Source of the DNA: Nitrosopumilaceae archaeon
GTDB lineage: Archaea; Thermoproteota; Nitrososphaeria; Nitrososphaerales; Nitrosopumilaceae
Length of the DNA: 41,837 nt
Reading direction: 5' to 3'
Assembly (NCBI GenBank): GCA_021296175.1
Contig: JAGWAX010000002.1
Location: 1 to 41,837, forward strand
This document shows, piece by piece, positions 15,916-24,424 of the stretch. The stretch's first letter is position 1. Each line of letters opens with the position of its first letter. The notes under the pieces are model-generated. The model saw nothing but the letters and a program-made list of their open reading frames with translations, did no database searches and was not told where the DNA came from. Made by a program: the position numbers and the translations under genes.

Positions 15916-17025
15916 ATGAAAATGAGCAGGATCCCTGCAGTCGCGGCAGCGTCTGCAGTCGCGGTCGCAGTAATCGCCATTGCCGTCGTAGTCGTCGTGG
16001 CCGCTGCGCCGGCGCCGGCCGCAGTCGGCGGCGGTGCGGCGCAGCCGGACCAGCGAGTCCTGCGGCTCGGATACTTTCCGGTTGTGGGGCACGCAATTCC
16101 GATCGTGGGAGTCGAGCAAGGCATATTCACAAGGTACCTGCCTGACGTGCGCATAGAGTCCAGGGTATTTGACAGCGGCCCGCAGGTGGTCGAGGCCATG
16201 TTTGCCGGCTCGATTGACGTTGCGTACGTGGGGCCGGGGCCCGCGATAAACGCATTCCTGAACTCTGACGAATCCGACATCATACGCATACTGTCGGGCG
16301 CCGCAAGCGGCGGGACGAGCTTTGTAATGCATCCGGATTCCGCGTCGCCCGAGTTTGACTTTGCCCACAAGAGGATTGCCGCCCCCCAGATTGGCAACAC
16401 GCAGGACGTGTCACTGCGCCATTACATGGAGCAGCGCGGACTGCAGGCCTCAGGCCGCGGGGGGAGCGTCGTCGTCTACAACATACCAAACCCGGACATA
16501 GTGACCCTGTTTGTAAAGGGCGAGATAGACGGCGCGTGGGTCTCTGAGCCGTGGGCCACCATCCTTGCGGAGGAACACGGCGGCGTCAGGCTGTTTTACG
16601 AGGAGGAGATGTGGCCCGGCGGCAAGTTTGCAACCGTTCTGCTGATTGCCGGCGAGTCGTACGTGCAGGAGAACCGCGACGTTGTGGACGGGTGGCTTTG
16701 GGCCCACGAGGAGGCGGCAAAAGTCATAAACGCTGACAGGGACGCGGCGGGTGTGATGTTCAATGATTTCCTGCTGGATCACTTTGGGCAGCAGCTTGAC
16801 CCCGGCGTGGTCCGGGAGGCCATATACAACACGGAGGTGACTGTAGACCCCCTGAGCGACACCGTGTACGAGTTCGCGGAGCGCGCCGATCGGCTGGGGT
16901 ACATGGGGCGCGGCAGCTACGACCTTTCGGGCCTGTTCTTTTCGTTTGACAGGGTGGACTATGAGGGCCCCGGCCATGGTGACGACATCGACGGCGGCGA
17001 CAGTAGCGACAGAGGGACAGGGTGA
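15916..17025 (+). CDS. ABC transporter substrate-binding protein (NrtA/SsuA/TauA-like)
   Basis: The 369-residue protein begins with a signal-like segment, MKMSRIPAV followed by a long Ala/Val stretch to about residue 37. It then shows the periplasmic-binding fold of the nitrate/sulfonate/taurine/thiamine-precursor group: LRLGYFPVVGHAIPIVGVEQGIF (about 48-70) and VEAMFAGSIDVAYVGPGPAINAFL (about 95-118). In an archaeon it would be tethered outside the membrane. The last ~20 residues are an Asp/Gly/Ser-rich tail. A TATA-like ATTATTTAA at 15885-15893 lies about 27 nt upstream of the ATG. The stop overlaps the GTG of the ATPase gene by four bases. The substrate cannot be read from sequence. Confidence 0.88.
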   Translation: MKMSRIPAVAAASAVAVAVIAIAVVVVVAAAPAPAAVGGGAAQPDQRVLRLGYFPVVGHAIPIVGVEQGIFTRYLPDVRIESRVFDSGPQVVEAMFAGSIDVAYVGPGPAINAFLNSDESDIIRILSGAASGGTSFVMHPDSASPEFDFAHKRIAAPQIGNTQDVSLRHYMEQRGLQASGRGGSVVVYNIPNPDIVTLFVKGEIDGAWVSEPWATILAEEHGGVRLFYEEEMWPGGKFATVLLIAGESYVQENRDVVDGWLWAHEEAAKVINADRDAAGVMFNDFLLDHFGQQLDPGVVREAIYNTEVTVDPLSDTVYEFAERADRLGYMGRGSYDLSGLFFSFDRVDYEGPGHGDDIDGGDSSDRGTG

Positions 17026-17930
17026 GCCACATGGCAAAATTGGAGGCAAGGGGCATCACAAAATACTTTGAGCACGAGTCGCACCGCCTGCAGGCGCTCG
17101 GGGGAGTGAACCTCAAGGTAGAGTCCGGCGACTTTGTGTGCTTGGTGGGGCCGTCCGGATGTGGCAAGTCCACGTTTCTGCGCATAGTGGCCGGGCTTGA
17201 AAAGCCAGACGGCGGGCAGATACTGTTTGACGGGCGCCCCGTGACGGAGACGGGCCCCACCCGAATCATGGTGTTCCAGGAGGGCGCGCTGTTCCCGTGG
17301 CTTACAGTCCGCGACAACGTCGAGTTCGGACTCAAGGTATCCGGAATACCGCGCGAAAAGAGGGCCGAGATATCGGAACGGTATCTGGACATGATGCAGC
17401 TTACAAAGTTTGCAGGCTCCTACACGCACCAGCTCTCCACGGGCATGAAGCAGAGGGTTGCAATTGCAAGGGCCCTCGTGATGGACCCCGACGTGCTGCT
17501 GATGGACGAGCCGTTTGCGGCGCTCGACGCCCAGACCAGGGACCTGTTGCTAGTGGAGACCCAGCTGATATGGGCCAGGACCAAAAAGACGATCATGTTC
17601 GTGACGCACAACGTGGCCGAGGCGGCGGTGCTCGGCACAAAGGTGGCGGTCTTTAGCAACCGCCCCTCAGTGGTCAAGCGGGAGATTCCAAACGACTTTC
17701 CGAGGCCCAGGGTTCCGGACGACAAGGAGCTGATCGACTTTCAGCACGAGATACTGCAGGAGCTGAGGCCCGAGGTAAGAAAGGGCGGTGGTGCAGGCGC
17801 AGCGGCGGCCCCGGCGGCCGCCGAAGAGGCTCCGGGTGAAGGCGCGTCAGGTGCGAACAAAGACGACACGGACGCAGAAGGAACGGTGGCAGTGGAGGAA
17901 GAGAAGAGGAGGGAGGGAGGGACGCGGTAG
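17022..17930 (+). CDS. ABC transporter ATP-binding protein (nitrate/sulfonate/taurine type)
   Basis: The 302-residue ATPase has Walker A GPSGCGKST (about 43-51), Q-loop VFQEGALFPWLTV, signature LSTGMKQRVAIARAL, Walker B VLLMDEPFAALD and the H-loop THNVAEA. The sequence closely resembles SsuB/TauB/NrtD-type subunits. It powers the importer with the flanking binding protein and permease. Translation can start at GTG 17022, overlapping the previous stop, or at ATG 17031. After about residue 245 the usual fold ends. An extra ~55-residue tail rich in Ala, Gly, Glu and Lys follows, another low-complexity addition like those in several neighbours. The permease starts two bases after the TAG. Confidence 0.93.
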   Translation: MSHMAKLEARGITKYFEHESHRLQALGGVNLKVESGDFVCLVGPSGCGKSTFLRIVAGLEKPDGGQILFDGRPVTETGPTRIMVFQEGALFPWLTVRDNVEFGLKVSGIPREKRAEISERYLDMMQLTKFAGSYTHQLSTGMKQRVAIARALVMDPDVLLMDEPFAALDAQTRDLLLVETQLIWARTKKTIMFVTHNVAEAAVLGTKVAVFSNRPSVVKREIPNDFPRPRVPDDKELIDFQHEILQELRPEVRKGGGAGAAAAPAAAEEAPGEGASGANKDDTDAEGTVAVEEEKRREGGTR

Positions 17931-17931
17931 G

Positions 17932-18717
17932 ATGTCGCCATCAGCATTGCCATCATCAAAAAAGCGCAGCTATGCGCCGCACAAGATAGCCTTCTACATA
18001 GGGCTGGTGGCAGTCTGGCAGCTTGTGGCGATGGCCGGCGTGTGGCCCAGCAACATATTCCCGTCCCCCTACGAGGTGGGCGAGGATCTGGCGTACGGGG
18101 CCCTGGACGGCAGCCTGCTGCACGGGTTTGCCACGAGCATGTGGAGGCTTGCGGTGGGCCTCTCCATATCGATAGCAGGCGGCATCGCTCTGGGAATAGT
18201 CATGGCACGCAGGGAGTCGTTCAACCAGACGGTGGGCTCCCTAGTACTCGGGCTGCAGTCCATCCCGTCCATCGCGTGGGTCCCACTAGGGATACTGTGG
18301 TTCGGGCTGACGGACGCCGGGATAATATTCGTGATTGCGATAGGAGCCGTGTTCGCAGTCACGATAAACACGTATACCGGCGTCAAGAACATACAGCCCC
18401 ACTATATCGAGGCCGCGCGCAACATGGGGGCCACGGGGGGCAGGCTGATAACCGACGTGCTCATACCCGCCGCGTTCCCATATATGATATCAGGGTTCAA
18501 GCAGGGCTGGGCGTTTGCATGGAGGGGCGTCATAGGCGCCGAGCTCCTCTTCTCGTACCTGGGACTGGGGTACATGCTGTACGTGGGCAGATCGCTCAAC
18601 GACATCTCACAGATAATAGCAGTCATGCTGGTGATTATGGCAACGGGGCTGGCCGTCGATGCCGTGCTGTTCAAAAAGCTAGAACTCAAGGTGATGTCCA
18701 GGTGGGGGCTCAGATGA
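17932..18717 (+). CDS. ABC transporter permease (nitrate/sulfonate/taurine type)
   Basis: The 261-residue integral membrane protein has about six hydrophobic helices. It carries the cytoplasmic EAA motif of binding-protein-dependent permeases at about residues 160-176 (EAARNMGATGGRLITDVLIP), plus WRLAVGLSISIAGGIALGIVM and SIAWVPLGILWFGLTDAGIIF, as in SsuC/TauC/NrtB. It forms the channel of the importer with the two preceding genes. The frame is open from 17788, but that upstream part is an Arg-rich artefact overlapping the ATPase. ATG 17932 with a GGAGGGAGGG run just upstream is the clear start. Confidence 0.92.
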   Translation: MSPSALPSSKKRSYAPHKIAFYIGLVAVWQLVAMAGVWPSNIFPSPYEVGEDLAYGALDGSLLHGFATSMWRLAVGLSISIAGGIALGIVMARRESFNQTVGSLVLGLQSIPSIAWVPLGILWFGLTDAGIIFVIAIGAVFAVTINTYTGVKNIQPHYIEAARNMGATGGRLITDVLIPAAFPYMISGFKQGWAFAWRGVIGAELLFSYLGLGYMLYVGRSLNDISQIIAVMLVIMATGLAVDAVLFKKLELKVMSRWGLR

Positions 18718-18916
18718 CCACAGGGTCGGCGCGCCGCCGTTGCCGTTGCCGTTGTTGATTGTGACGATTGTAGTGGTGGTGTTGGTGTTGGTGAGACACG
18801 CCGGCCGCATGATGATATGCGGGCCGAAAGCTCAGGCCATTGGCGTCCCGCCCGTTCGGCCCGCGGCGCCGCACGCGATCCCAAGAATTAAACCCGCGTG
18901 AGGCGCGCAGTCATGC
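18718..18916. other. Spacer with GCCGTT/GGTGTT low complexity and metH promoter
   Basis: A tract of GCCGTTGCCGTTGCC followed by GTGGTGGTGTTGGTGTTGG runs at about 18730-18795. A TATA-like AGAATTAAAC at 18884-18893 lies about 28 nt before the ATG at 18917. I see no gene and could not recognise a riboswitch. Confidence 0.45.
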
Positions 18917-19900
18917 ATGCCAGGCGATCCGCAAAAATTGTCCTTCCTTGATGCGCTCAGGGAGCGTGTGCTCCTGTTTGATGGTGCAATGGGAACCGAG
19001 ATTCAGAGATACGACCCGCAGCCGGAGGACTTTCCGGACTGCAGGGACGGGTTCAACGACGGGCTCGTGATGACGCATCCGGAGTGGATCGAGTCCATAC
19101 ACAGAAGGTACCTGGAGGCGGGGGCCGACTGCATCGAGACCAACTCGTTTGGATCCAACAGGATAAAGCTTGACGAGTACGGGTTCGGGGAGCAGACCGT
19201 GCGCCTCAACAAGGAGATCGCCGAGCTTGCGCGCGGCGCGTGCTCAAAGTACGGCGGCGGCAGGCCGCGGTACGTGGTCGGCTCGATGGGGCCCACGGGG
19301 TTCCTGCCAAGCTCAAACGATCCCGACTTGGGGCAGAAGCCGCTTGACGATATACGCGACGCGTTCGCGCTGCAGGCCGAGGGGCTGATCGATGGGGGCG
19401 TCGACGCCCTGCTGATCGAGACCAGCCAGGACATCCTGGAGGTAAAGCTTGCAGTCGAGGCGTGCCATGCGGCGGTGCGCGCCGCGGACGCCGCGATCCC
19501 GATAATTGCAAACGCAACGCTCGACCAGCACGGAAAGATGCTGCTTGGAACCAGCATACAGTCGGCGTACACGACGATATCGGGCATGGACGTGGACGTG
19601 TTTGGGATGAACTGCTCGACGGGCCCGCACGAGATGGCCCCCAGCGTGCGGTGGCTTGACGAGGAGTCCTCACACCATCTGCTGGTGGTGCCAAACGCCG
19701 GAATGCCGGAGAACGTGGACGGGGTGGCCGCGTACAAAATGACACCCGCACAGATGGGCGACGCAATGTCCGTGCTCCTCTCAAAGCACCGCCGCATCCG
19801 CATAATCGGGGGATGCTGCGGCACCACTCCGGAACACATTGCGGTGCTGCGCGGGATAATAGACGGGGACAAAGCGGCGTCAGGGGATGCCGGCAGCTGA
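18917..19900 (+). CDS. metH: Methionine synthase, homocysteine-binding (methyltransferase) half
   Basis: The 327-residue protein is the N-terminal homocysteine S-methyltransferase domain of cobalamin-dependent methionine synthase as a separate polypeptide. It has LLFDGAMGTEIQRYD, CIETNSFGSN, VVGSMGPTGFLPS, ALLIETSQDILEVKLA, FGMNCSTGP (first zinc Cys), VPNAGMPE and IIGGCCGTTPEHI (the paired zinc cysteines). The domain binds zinc and activates homocysteine. The ATG at 18917 follows a TATA box at 18884-18893, so it is probably leaderless. The second half of the enzyme is the next gene; the spacer between them is 88 nt and the downstream gene appears to have its own promoter. Confidence 0.93.
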   Translation: MPGDPQKLSFLDALRERVLLFDGAMGTEIQRYDPQPEDFPDCRDGFNDGLVMTHPEWIESIHRRYLEAGADCIETNSFGSNRIKLDEYGFGEQTVRLNKEIAELARGACSKYGGGRPRYVVGSMGPTGFLPSSNDPDLGQKPLDDIRDAFALQAEGLIDGGVDALLIETSQDILEVKLAVEACHAAVRAADAAIPIIANATLDQHGKMLLGTSIQSAYTTISGMDVDVFGMNCSTGPHEMAPSVRWLDEESSHHLLVVPNAGMPENVDGVAAYKMTPAQMGDAMSVLLSKHRRIRIIGGCCGTTPEHIAVLRGIIDGDKAASGDAGS

Positions 19901-19950
19901 CTGCAACGCAGGCCGCCGCTACGGGCAGGAGGAGGGCCCCGGCGGACATC

Positions 19951-19966
19951 TGTAAATGTTTACAAA
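19951..19966 (+). promoter_or_regulatory. Palindromic A/T-rich element before second metH gene
   Basis: TGTAAATGTTTACA (19951-19964) has perfect six-base inverted arms around a two-base centre and merges with TTTACAAA, a plausible TATA box, about 25 nt before ATG 19989. It could be both promoter and regulator site. Confidence 0.5.
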
Positions 19967-19988
19967 CATCGTGGATTTCCACTTCCAC

Positions 19989-22616
19989 ATGGCAGTACCA
20001 AGGGTAAGCTCGGCGCTGGTTGCTGTGGACCTCAGGCAGCTGCCACCCCCCATGATAATAGGCGAGCGGCTCAACACGCAGGGCTCCAGAAAGGCAAAGC
20101 AGATGGTGCTTGACGGGGACTATGACGGACTCGTAAGCCTAGGCCGCTCGCAGGCCGAGGAGGGGGCCCACTGCATCGACGTCTGCGTGGCCACTACGGA
20201 AAAGTCCGACGAGCTGGAGTTCATGGTAAACCTGGTAAAGAGGCTCAGCCTCGAGGTCGAGGCCCCGCTCGTAATAGACTCGACTGATCCCGACGTGATA
20301 CGGGCGGCAATACGGCAGGCTCCGGGCAGGCCCATAATCAACTCGATAAATCTGGAGGGGGACGGTTCGCGCTTTGCAAGCCTGGCCCCCGTAATGGCCG
20401 AGTACGGCACCCCGGCAATCGCGCTGTGCATAGGCCCCGGCGGCATGGCAAAGACGGCCAAGGAGAAGCTGGAGACGGCAAGGCTCCTGTTCGAGGAGGG
20501 GCGAAAGTACGGGCTGACGCAGGACCAGTACATATTCGACGTCCTGACGTTCACGCTTGCGACGGGCCAGGACGAGTTTCGCGGCGCGGGAGTCGAGACG
20601 CTGGAGGGCATCAGGCAGGTCAAAAAGGAGTTTCCCGACTCGTTTACCGCGCTGGGCCTGAGCAACATCAGCTTTGGCCTCACGCCCCCGGCGCGGCGCA
20701 TTCTCAATTCCGTGTTTCTGTACCATGCCATACGGGCCGGGCTTGACGCGGCCATCGTAAACGCCAGGGAGATAATACCGTACGGAGAGATTGACAAGAA
20801 GGAGAGCGGCCTTGCCGAGGACCTCATATTTGACTGCGGCCCGGACGCGCTCTCAAGATTCGTGTCATACTTTGAGGGCGGCGGGGGGGCAGGGAGTGGC
20901 AGTGGCGGCGGCGCCAGAAAGCGAAGGGGCCCCGAGATCGACGCGTCGTGGCCGCCTGCAAAACGGGCAAACTTTAGGATTGTAAACCGGCTTGCCGACG
21001 GCATCGCACAAGACGTGGTACACGCCATAGCCATGCAGGCGGGGCTCGAATCCCGCATAATCCCGGACAAGGGGAGGGATGGGGGAGATGCGGATGCCGT
21101 TACAATCGACGCGCCGCGGCCGAAGACCCATGGCGCCGCCATACACGTGCTCAACGAGAGCCTGCTGCCGGCCATGAAGGAGGTAGGCGACAGGTTCGGC
21201 GCCGGCGAGCTCATACTGCCGTTTGTTCTAAAGTCGGCAGAGTGCATGAAGGCGGCCGTCGGAGAGCTTGAGAGGTACCTGGTAAAGGAGGAGGGCGGTG
21301 CAAGCAAGGGCAAGCTGGTGCTCGGCACCGTATACGGAGACGTGCATGACATTGGCAAGAACCTGGTAAAGACCATATTCCAGAACAACGGGTATGCCGT
21401 ATACGATCTGGGCAAGCAGGTGCCGCTCCAGAAATTCCTCGACAAGATTGCAGAGGTGAGGCCGGACGCAGTCGGTCTGTCGGCCCTGCTCGTGTCTACC
21501 TCGAGGCAGATGCAGCTGTTCGTGGAGCATGCGCGCGAAAACAAGATGGACACGCCTGTCCTGTGCGGGGGCGCCGCCATCAACAGCAGCTACATCAACA
21601 GGATTGCGACGACAGACGGGGGCAGAAAGGACGCGCTGTACGAGCCGGGCGTCTTTTACTGCAATACGATGTTCGACGGGCTAAGGATAATGGACGCGCT
21701 CGTAGACGACGCGCGGAGAAAGGAGATGCTCGCGGACTGGAGGCAGGGCCTCTCAAAGTGGCAGGCAAGGCAGGAGTCGCTCTCCAAGGCCAGGGCGGCC
21801 GGGGCAGGGCCAGACGGCAAGTCGGGGAGCGCGTCTGCGGGGGAAAGGAGTCCCGAGAGGAGCGCAGTCGCGCCGGTGCGGCCGCCTGCCGTGCCCCGCT
21901 CCATGAGGCTGGGGATTCCGGCAAGGCTGCCGCCCGGCGACATTCCGATGGGGGACGTCTGGCCCCTTGTCGACACAAAGTCGCTTTACAGGCTGTCCTG
22001 GGGCGTGCGCGGCAGAGGGGCCGGCAGGGAGTCGCAAGAGGACCACGAGAGGCTGTTCTTGTCGTGGCAGCGGAGAATTGCATCTGAGCGCATGTTCGAG
22101 CCCCGGGTGGTGTACGGGTACTTTAGGTGCCACAACAGGGGTGGCGCCGTACTCGACGTGGAGGATGCAAAGGGCGACATCGTGTCGTTTGCCTTTCCGC
22201 GCTCGCAAAAGGCGGAGCGGCTGTGCCTTGCTGACTACTTTGGCAAAGACGACGTGGTGGCGCTCCAGTCGGTTACGGTAGGCTCAAGGGTCACCGACAC
22301 GATAGAGGAATGGAACAGGAAGGGCATGTATACGGACGCGTACTATCTGCACGGGCTTGCAGTCGAGGCGGCCGAGGCGCTGGCGGAGTGGACCAACCGG
22401 CGCATCAGGTCGGAGCTGAACCTCGACGGCGGATGCCTCCGGTACAGTTGGGGCTATCCAAGCTGCCCGGACCTGGCGCAGCATGCGCTGGTCTGGCGCC
22501 TGCTGGAGCCGCAGCACTCTGACATGACCCTGACGGAGTCAGGGCAGATCGTGCCCGAGCACTCCACAGCGGCCATAGTAGTGCACCACCCCGGATCCAA
22601 GTATTTCGTACTGTAG
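19989..22616 (+). CDS. metH: Methionine synthase, folate-, cobalamin- and SAM-binding part
   Basis: The 875-residue protein carries the remaining MetH modules in order. A pterin-binding domain (about 15-290) has MIIGERLNTQGSRKAKQMV and INSINLEGDG. A cobalamin cap follows (about 385-440). The Rossmann B12 domain (about 440-570) has GTVYGDVHDIGKN, whose His (about 453) is the cobalt ligand. The reactivation domain (about 640-875) has LRYSWGYPSCPD and HSTAAIVVHHPGSKYFVL. It moves the methyl group from methyl-tetrahydrofolate through cobalamin to homocysteine held by the upstream subunit. A Gly/Ser/Arg-rich linker at about 300-320 and a basic linker at about 598-630 are low-complexity insertions. 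The frame extends to 19956, but an A/T-rich promoter-like palindrome lies there, so ATG 19989 is preferred. Confidence 0.93.
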   Translation: MAVPRVSSALVAVDLRQLPPPMIIGERLNTQGSRKAKQMVLDGDYDGLVSLGRSQAEEGAHCIDVCVATTEKSDELEFMVNLVKRLSLEVEAPLVIDSTDPDVIRAAIRQAPGRPIINSINLEGDGSRFASLAPVMAEYGTPAIALCIGPGGMAKTAKEKLETARLLFEEGRKYGLTQDQYIFDVLTFTLATGQDEFRGAGVETLEGIRQVKKEFPDSFTALGLSNISFGLTPPARRILNSVFLYHAIRAGLDAAIVNAREIIPYGEIDKKESGLAEDLIFDCGPDALSRFVSYFEGGGGAGSGSGGGARKRRGPEIDASWPPAKRANFRIVNRLADGIAQDVVHAIAMQAGLESRIIPDKGRDGGDADAVTIDAPRPKTHGAAIHVLNESLLPAMKEVGDRFGAGELILPFVLKSAECMKAAVGELERYLVKEEGGASKGKLVLGTVYGDVHDIGKNLVKTIFQNNGYAVYDLGKQVPLQKFLDKIAEVRPDAVGLSALLVSTSRQMQLFVEHARENKMDTPVLCGGAAINSSYINRIATTDGGRKDALYEPGVFYCNTMFDGLRIMDALVDDARRKEMLADWRQGLSKWQARQESLSKARAAGAGPDGKSGSASAGERSPERSAVAPVRPPAVPRSMRLGIPARLPPGDIPMGDVWPLVDTKSLYRLSWGVRGRGAGRESQEDHERLFLSWQRRIASERMFEPRVVYGYFRCHNRGGAVLDVEDAKGDIVSFAFPRSQKAERLCLADYFGKDDVVALQSVTVGSRVTDTIEEWNRKGMYTDAYYLHGLAVEAAEALAEWTNRRIRSELNLDGGCLRYSWGYPSCPDLAQHALVWRLLEPQHSDMTLTESGQIVPEHSTAAIVVHHPGSKYFVL

Positions 22617-22853
22617 CGCGAGCGCGGGGTATCCTGTCGCGTGCCGCTCTCAACATGTCGTCGTCGCCGTCTTGCCGTCTGAGGCGTCGAGTCTCACGGG
22701 TGGCCCGCGCAATCCTGTCGGTTCTGTACGGCCGTGTCATGCCAAGTGTCAGCGGTACAGCTTGCAGATTCTGAACAAGCATTCCGCATTACGCGATCCA
22801 GTGTCATAACCGTCGTTGTCATGACCGTCGTCAGCATCTGCATGTGCGGAGCT
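22617..22853. other. Convergent spacer, no gene seen
   Basis: This region lies between the ends of metH and the MetF-like gene. It contains only short imperfect direct repeats of CATNACCGTCGT around 22805-22835. No RNA or protein gene was recognised. Confidence 0.4.
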
Positions 22854-23594
22854 TCAGATGTCCAGTCCGTCAAGGAACTCGTATGCGGCCGCAAAATCGT
22901 TTGGCGACGTGATCAGCAGATCGCCCGTTATGCGGTGCACGCCCCTTACGAACTCCTCGAACTTTTCAGAATAGGAGCCCAGATCCAGGTTCAGGAACTC
23001 GGCCGACTTTTGGTTCTTTGGCGACGGGTGCAGTAGCACCGGCACGACCCTGAACCCGTCAAGCCGCGACGCCATGCTTCTTACCTGCTGCACGCTGTGC
23101 ACCACTTGCGTGAAAAAGCCGACGGGGCGCGCCAGCATCTTCTGTTGCACCTGCGACGCGCTCAGTCCGTCTGAGACGGACATGTATAAGTCGATCTTGG
23201 AGCTTGTCACGGACTCCTTGAGCCTTTTTGCGACGGCGCTGGATTTTTGGCCCGTGTCGGGAATACCGTTGCGGGACGGATCGCCCATCAGAACCAGTAT
23301 TCCTTCGAATCCGGCGTCAATGCACTGGGATACGAACGCGTCAATCTCGGATCCGGTCTTGTCCCTGACCCTGAGGCTGACTGTTATGGGCATGTCCGGC
23401 AGGACCTGCTTGATGTTCCTACCGATCACAATGGGCGAGACGCGTTCGTTTCCAAGCACGTTCTCTGTGATGTGTATCGAGTCGCACTTTGGCGCTATTG
23501 CAAGCAGGCGCTCCATGCTCCTTGCGATTGCGTCAGCCTCATCCATGCCGGGCGACACCTTTGGCGGGTTGGACTCGTATCTGATGGTTCCCAT
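22854..23594 (-). CDS. Methylenetetrahydrofolate reductase-like protein (MetF family)
   Basis: The 246-residue protein resembles the TIM barrel of MetF. Visible features are YESNPPK near the start (family EhxPP-like), SIHITENVLGNERVSPIVIG, ITVSLRVRDKTGSEIDAFVSQCIDAGFEGILVLMGDPS (the LxxxGDPP-like strand), VGFFTQVVHSVQQV and DLLITSPNDFAAAYEFLDGL. Real MetF produces methyl-tetrahydrofolate, the methyl donor for the convergent methionine synthase, so context fits. It is shorter than the ~290-residue bacterial enzyme, and the role as a reductase is inferred. The frame reaches 23663, but ATG 23594 is about 20 nt downstream of a TATA box (ATAAAAG on the minus strand). Confidence 0.75.
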   Translation of the reverse strand: MGTIRYESNPPKVSPGMDEADAIARSMERLLAIAPKCDSIHITENVLGNERVSPIVIGRNIKQVLPDMPITVSLRVRDKTGSEIDAFVSQCIDAGFEGILVLMGDPSRNGIPDTGQKSSAVAKRLKESVTSSKIDLYMSVSDGLSASQVQQKMLARPVGFFTQVVHSVQQVRSMASRLDGFRVVPVLLHPSPKNQKSAEFLNLDLGSYSEKFEEFVRGVHRITGDLLITSPNDFAAAYEFLDGLDI

Positions 23595-23604
23595 TTTCAG
23601 TATG

Positions 23605-23617
23605 ACTCTTTTATTCC
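23605..23617. promoter_or_regulatory. Shared TATA element of a divergent promoter
   Basis: ACTCTTTTATTCC reads as CTTTTAT on the plus strand and ATAAAAG on the minus strand. It lies about 20 nt from the MetF-like ATG on one side and 20-26 nt from the Nudix start on the other. Both genes may use the same A/T core. Confidence 0.5.
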
Positions 23618-23635
23618 CCGTTAATATCCTTGAAT

Positions 23636-24277
23636 GTGGGATTGCTGGACGACACGCTGACACTTGACATGGTGCGCTCGGCCCTGTCCGGACGTTCCGC
23701 CCGTCCGGGCGGCCCTGGCACGAACGGCCCTCGCGATTGTGACACCTCTGCCGCCTGCGGCGAGGCGGGGCGGCGCGCCGCCGTCATGGTCATAGTGCAC
23801 GGTCCGCGGGAAATGCCAACAGTCGTAATGACCGTCAAGTCCGCGTACCTCCCCCTGCACGCCGGCGAGATCGCGTTTCCGGGGGGAAAGACGGAGGAGG
23901 GGGACGAGAGCCTGCTGCATACGGCGCTGCGCGAGACCTTCGAGGAGGTGGGGCTGCGCATCGGCTCCAAGCACGTGGTGGGGGGGCTCAGTCCGGTGTC
24001 CACGCTCAGCTCGGGGTTTGTAATCACGCCGTACCTGGCTGTACTGGACGGCACGCCCGCACTGAAGCCAAACTCCGAGGTTGCCGAGATACTAAGGATT
24101 CCGCTCGGGGCCCTGCTTGACTCTGTCGCGCCCGACGACGATCCCGGGCATGGCGCGATGCACGGCATGTACACGTTTGAGCATACGGTGACGGGGGGGC
24201 GGAAGGTGTGGGGGGCGTCCGCGCGAATCCTAAAGCAGATACACGACGAGTTCGCAGTACCGGGGCCGTGCGCGTGA
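23636..24277 (+). CDS. Nudix hydrolase, CoA-pyrophosphatase-like
   Basis: The 213-residue protein has a complete Nudix box, GGKTEEGDESLLHTALRETFEEVGL (GX5EX7REUXEEXGU; about residues 83-107). It is preceded by the PLHAGEIAFPGG motif that marks the CoA diphosphatase (NUDT7/YeaB) subgroup. It probably cleaves a nucleoside diphosphate-linked substrate such as CoA or its oxidised forms. Start options are TTG 23630 and GTG 23636; GTG is chosen because it is about 25 nt from the shared TATA box. It is transcribed divergently from the MetF-like gene. Residues about 20-50 are a Gly/Arg/Pro-rich, less conserved region. Confidence 0.85.
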   Translation: MGLLDDTLTLDMVRSALSGRSARPGGPGTNGPRDCDTSAACGEAGRRAAVMVIVHGPREMPTVVMTVKSAYLPLHAGEIAFPGGKTEEGDESLLHTALRETFEEVGLRIGSKHVVGGLSPVSTLSSGFVITPYLAVLDGTPALKPNSEVAEILRIPLGALLDSVAPDDDPGHGAMHGMYTFEHTVTGGRKVWGASARILKQIHDEFAVPGPCA

Positions 24278-24355
24278 CGTGCATGCCCGCCCGAATGCCC
24301 GCAAGGCGGCGTGCCGGCCGGGAAATTGGCAGCAGTACGCGCATGCGCCGCACGT

Positions 24356-24424
24356 CATCATCGTAATCATCATCGTAATCATCATCATAATCATCATCGT
24401 AATCATAATAATAATACGCATCAT
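24356..24424. repeat. CAT/AAT trinucleotide microsatellite
   Basis: A run of near-perfect ATC/ATA/GTA triplets (CATCATCGTAATCATCATCG and so on) occupies the spacer between the Nudix gene and the convergent methyltransferase and reaches the latter's stop codon. It is A/T-rich in a GC-rich region and may double as a terminator on either strand. A shorter similar run follows the tRNA at 39806-39826. Confidence 0.8.

Noticed and set aside
18718-18916. SAM or cobalamin riboswitch upstream of metH
   Set aside because: No recognisable aptamer core, and TATA spacing suggests a leaderless message.
20120-21583. 487-codon minus-strand frame inside metH
   Set aside because: It lies wholly opposite the folate- and cobalamin-binding domains; its Ser/Pro/Ala-rich composition is typical of antisense of a GC-rich gene.
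24356-24424. CRISPR-like repeat array
   Set aside because: The repeat unit is only three bases without spacers; it is a microsatellite.
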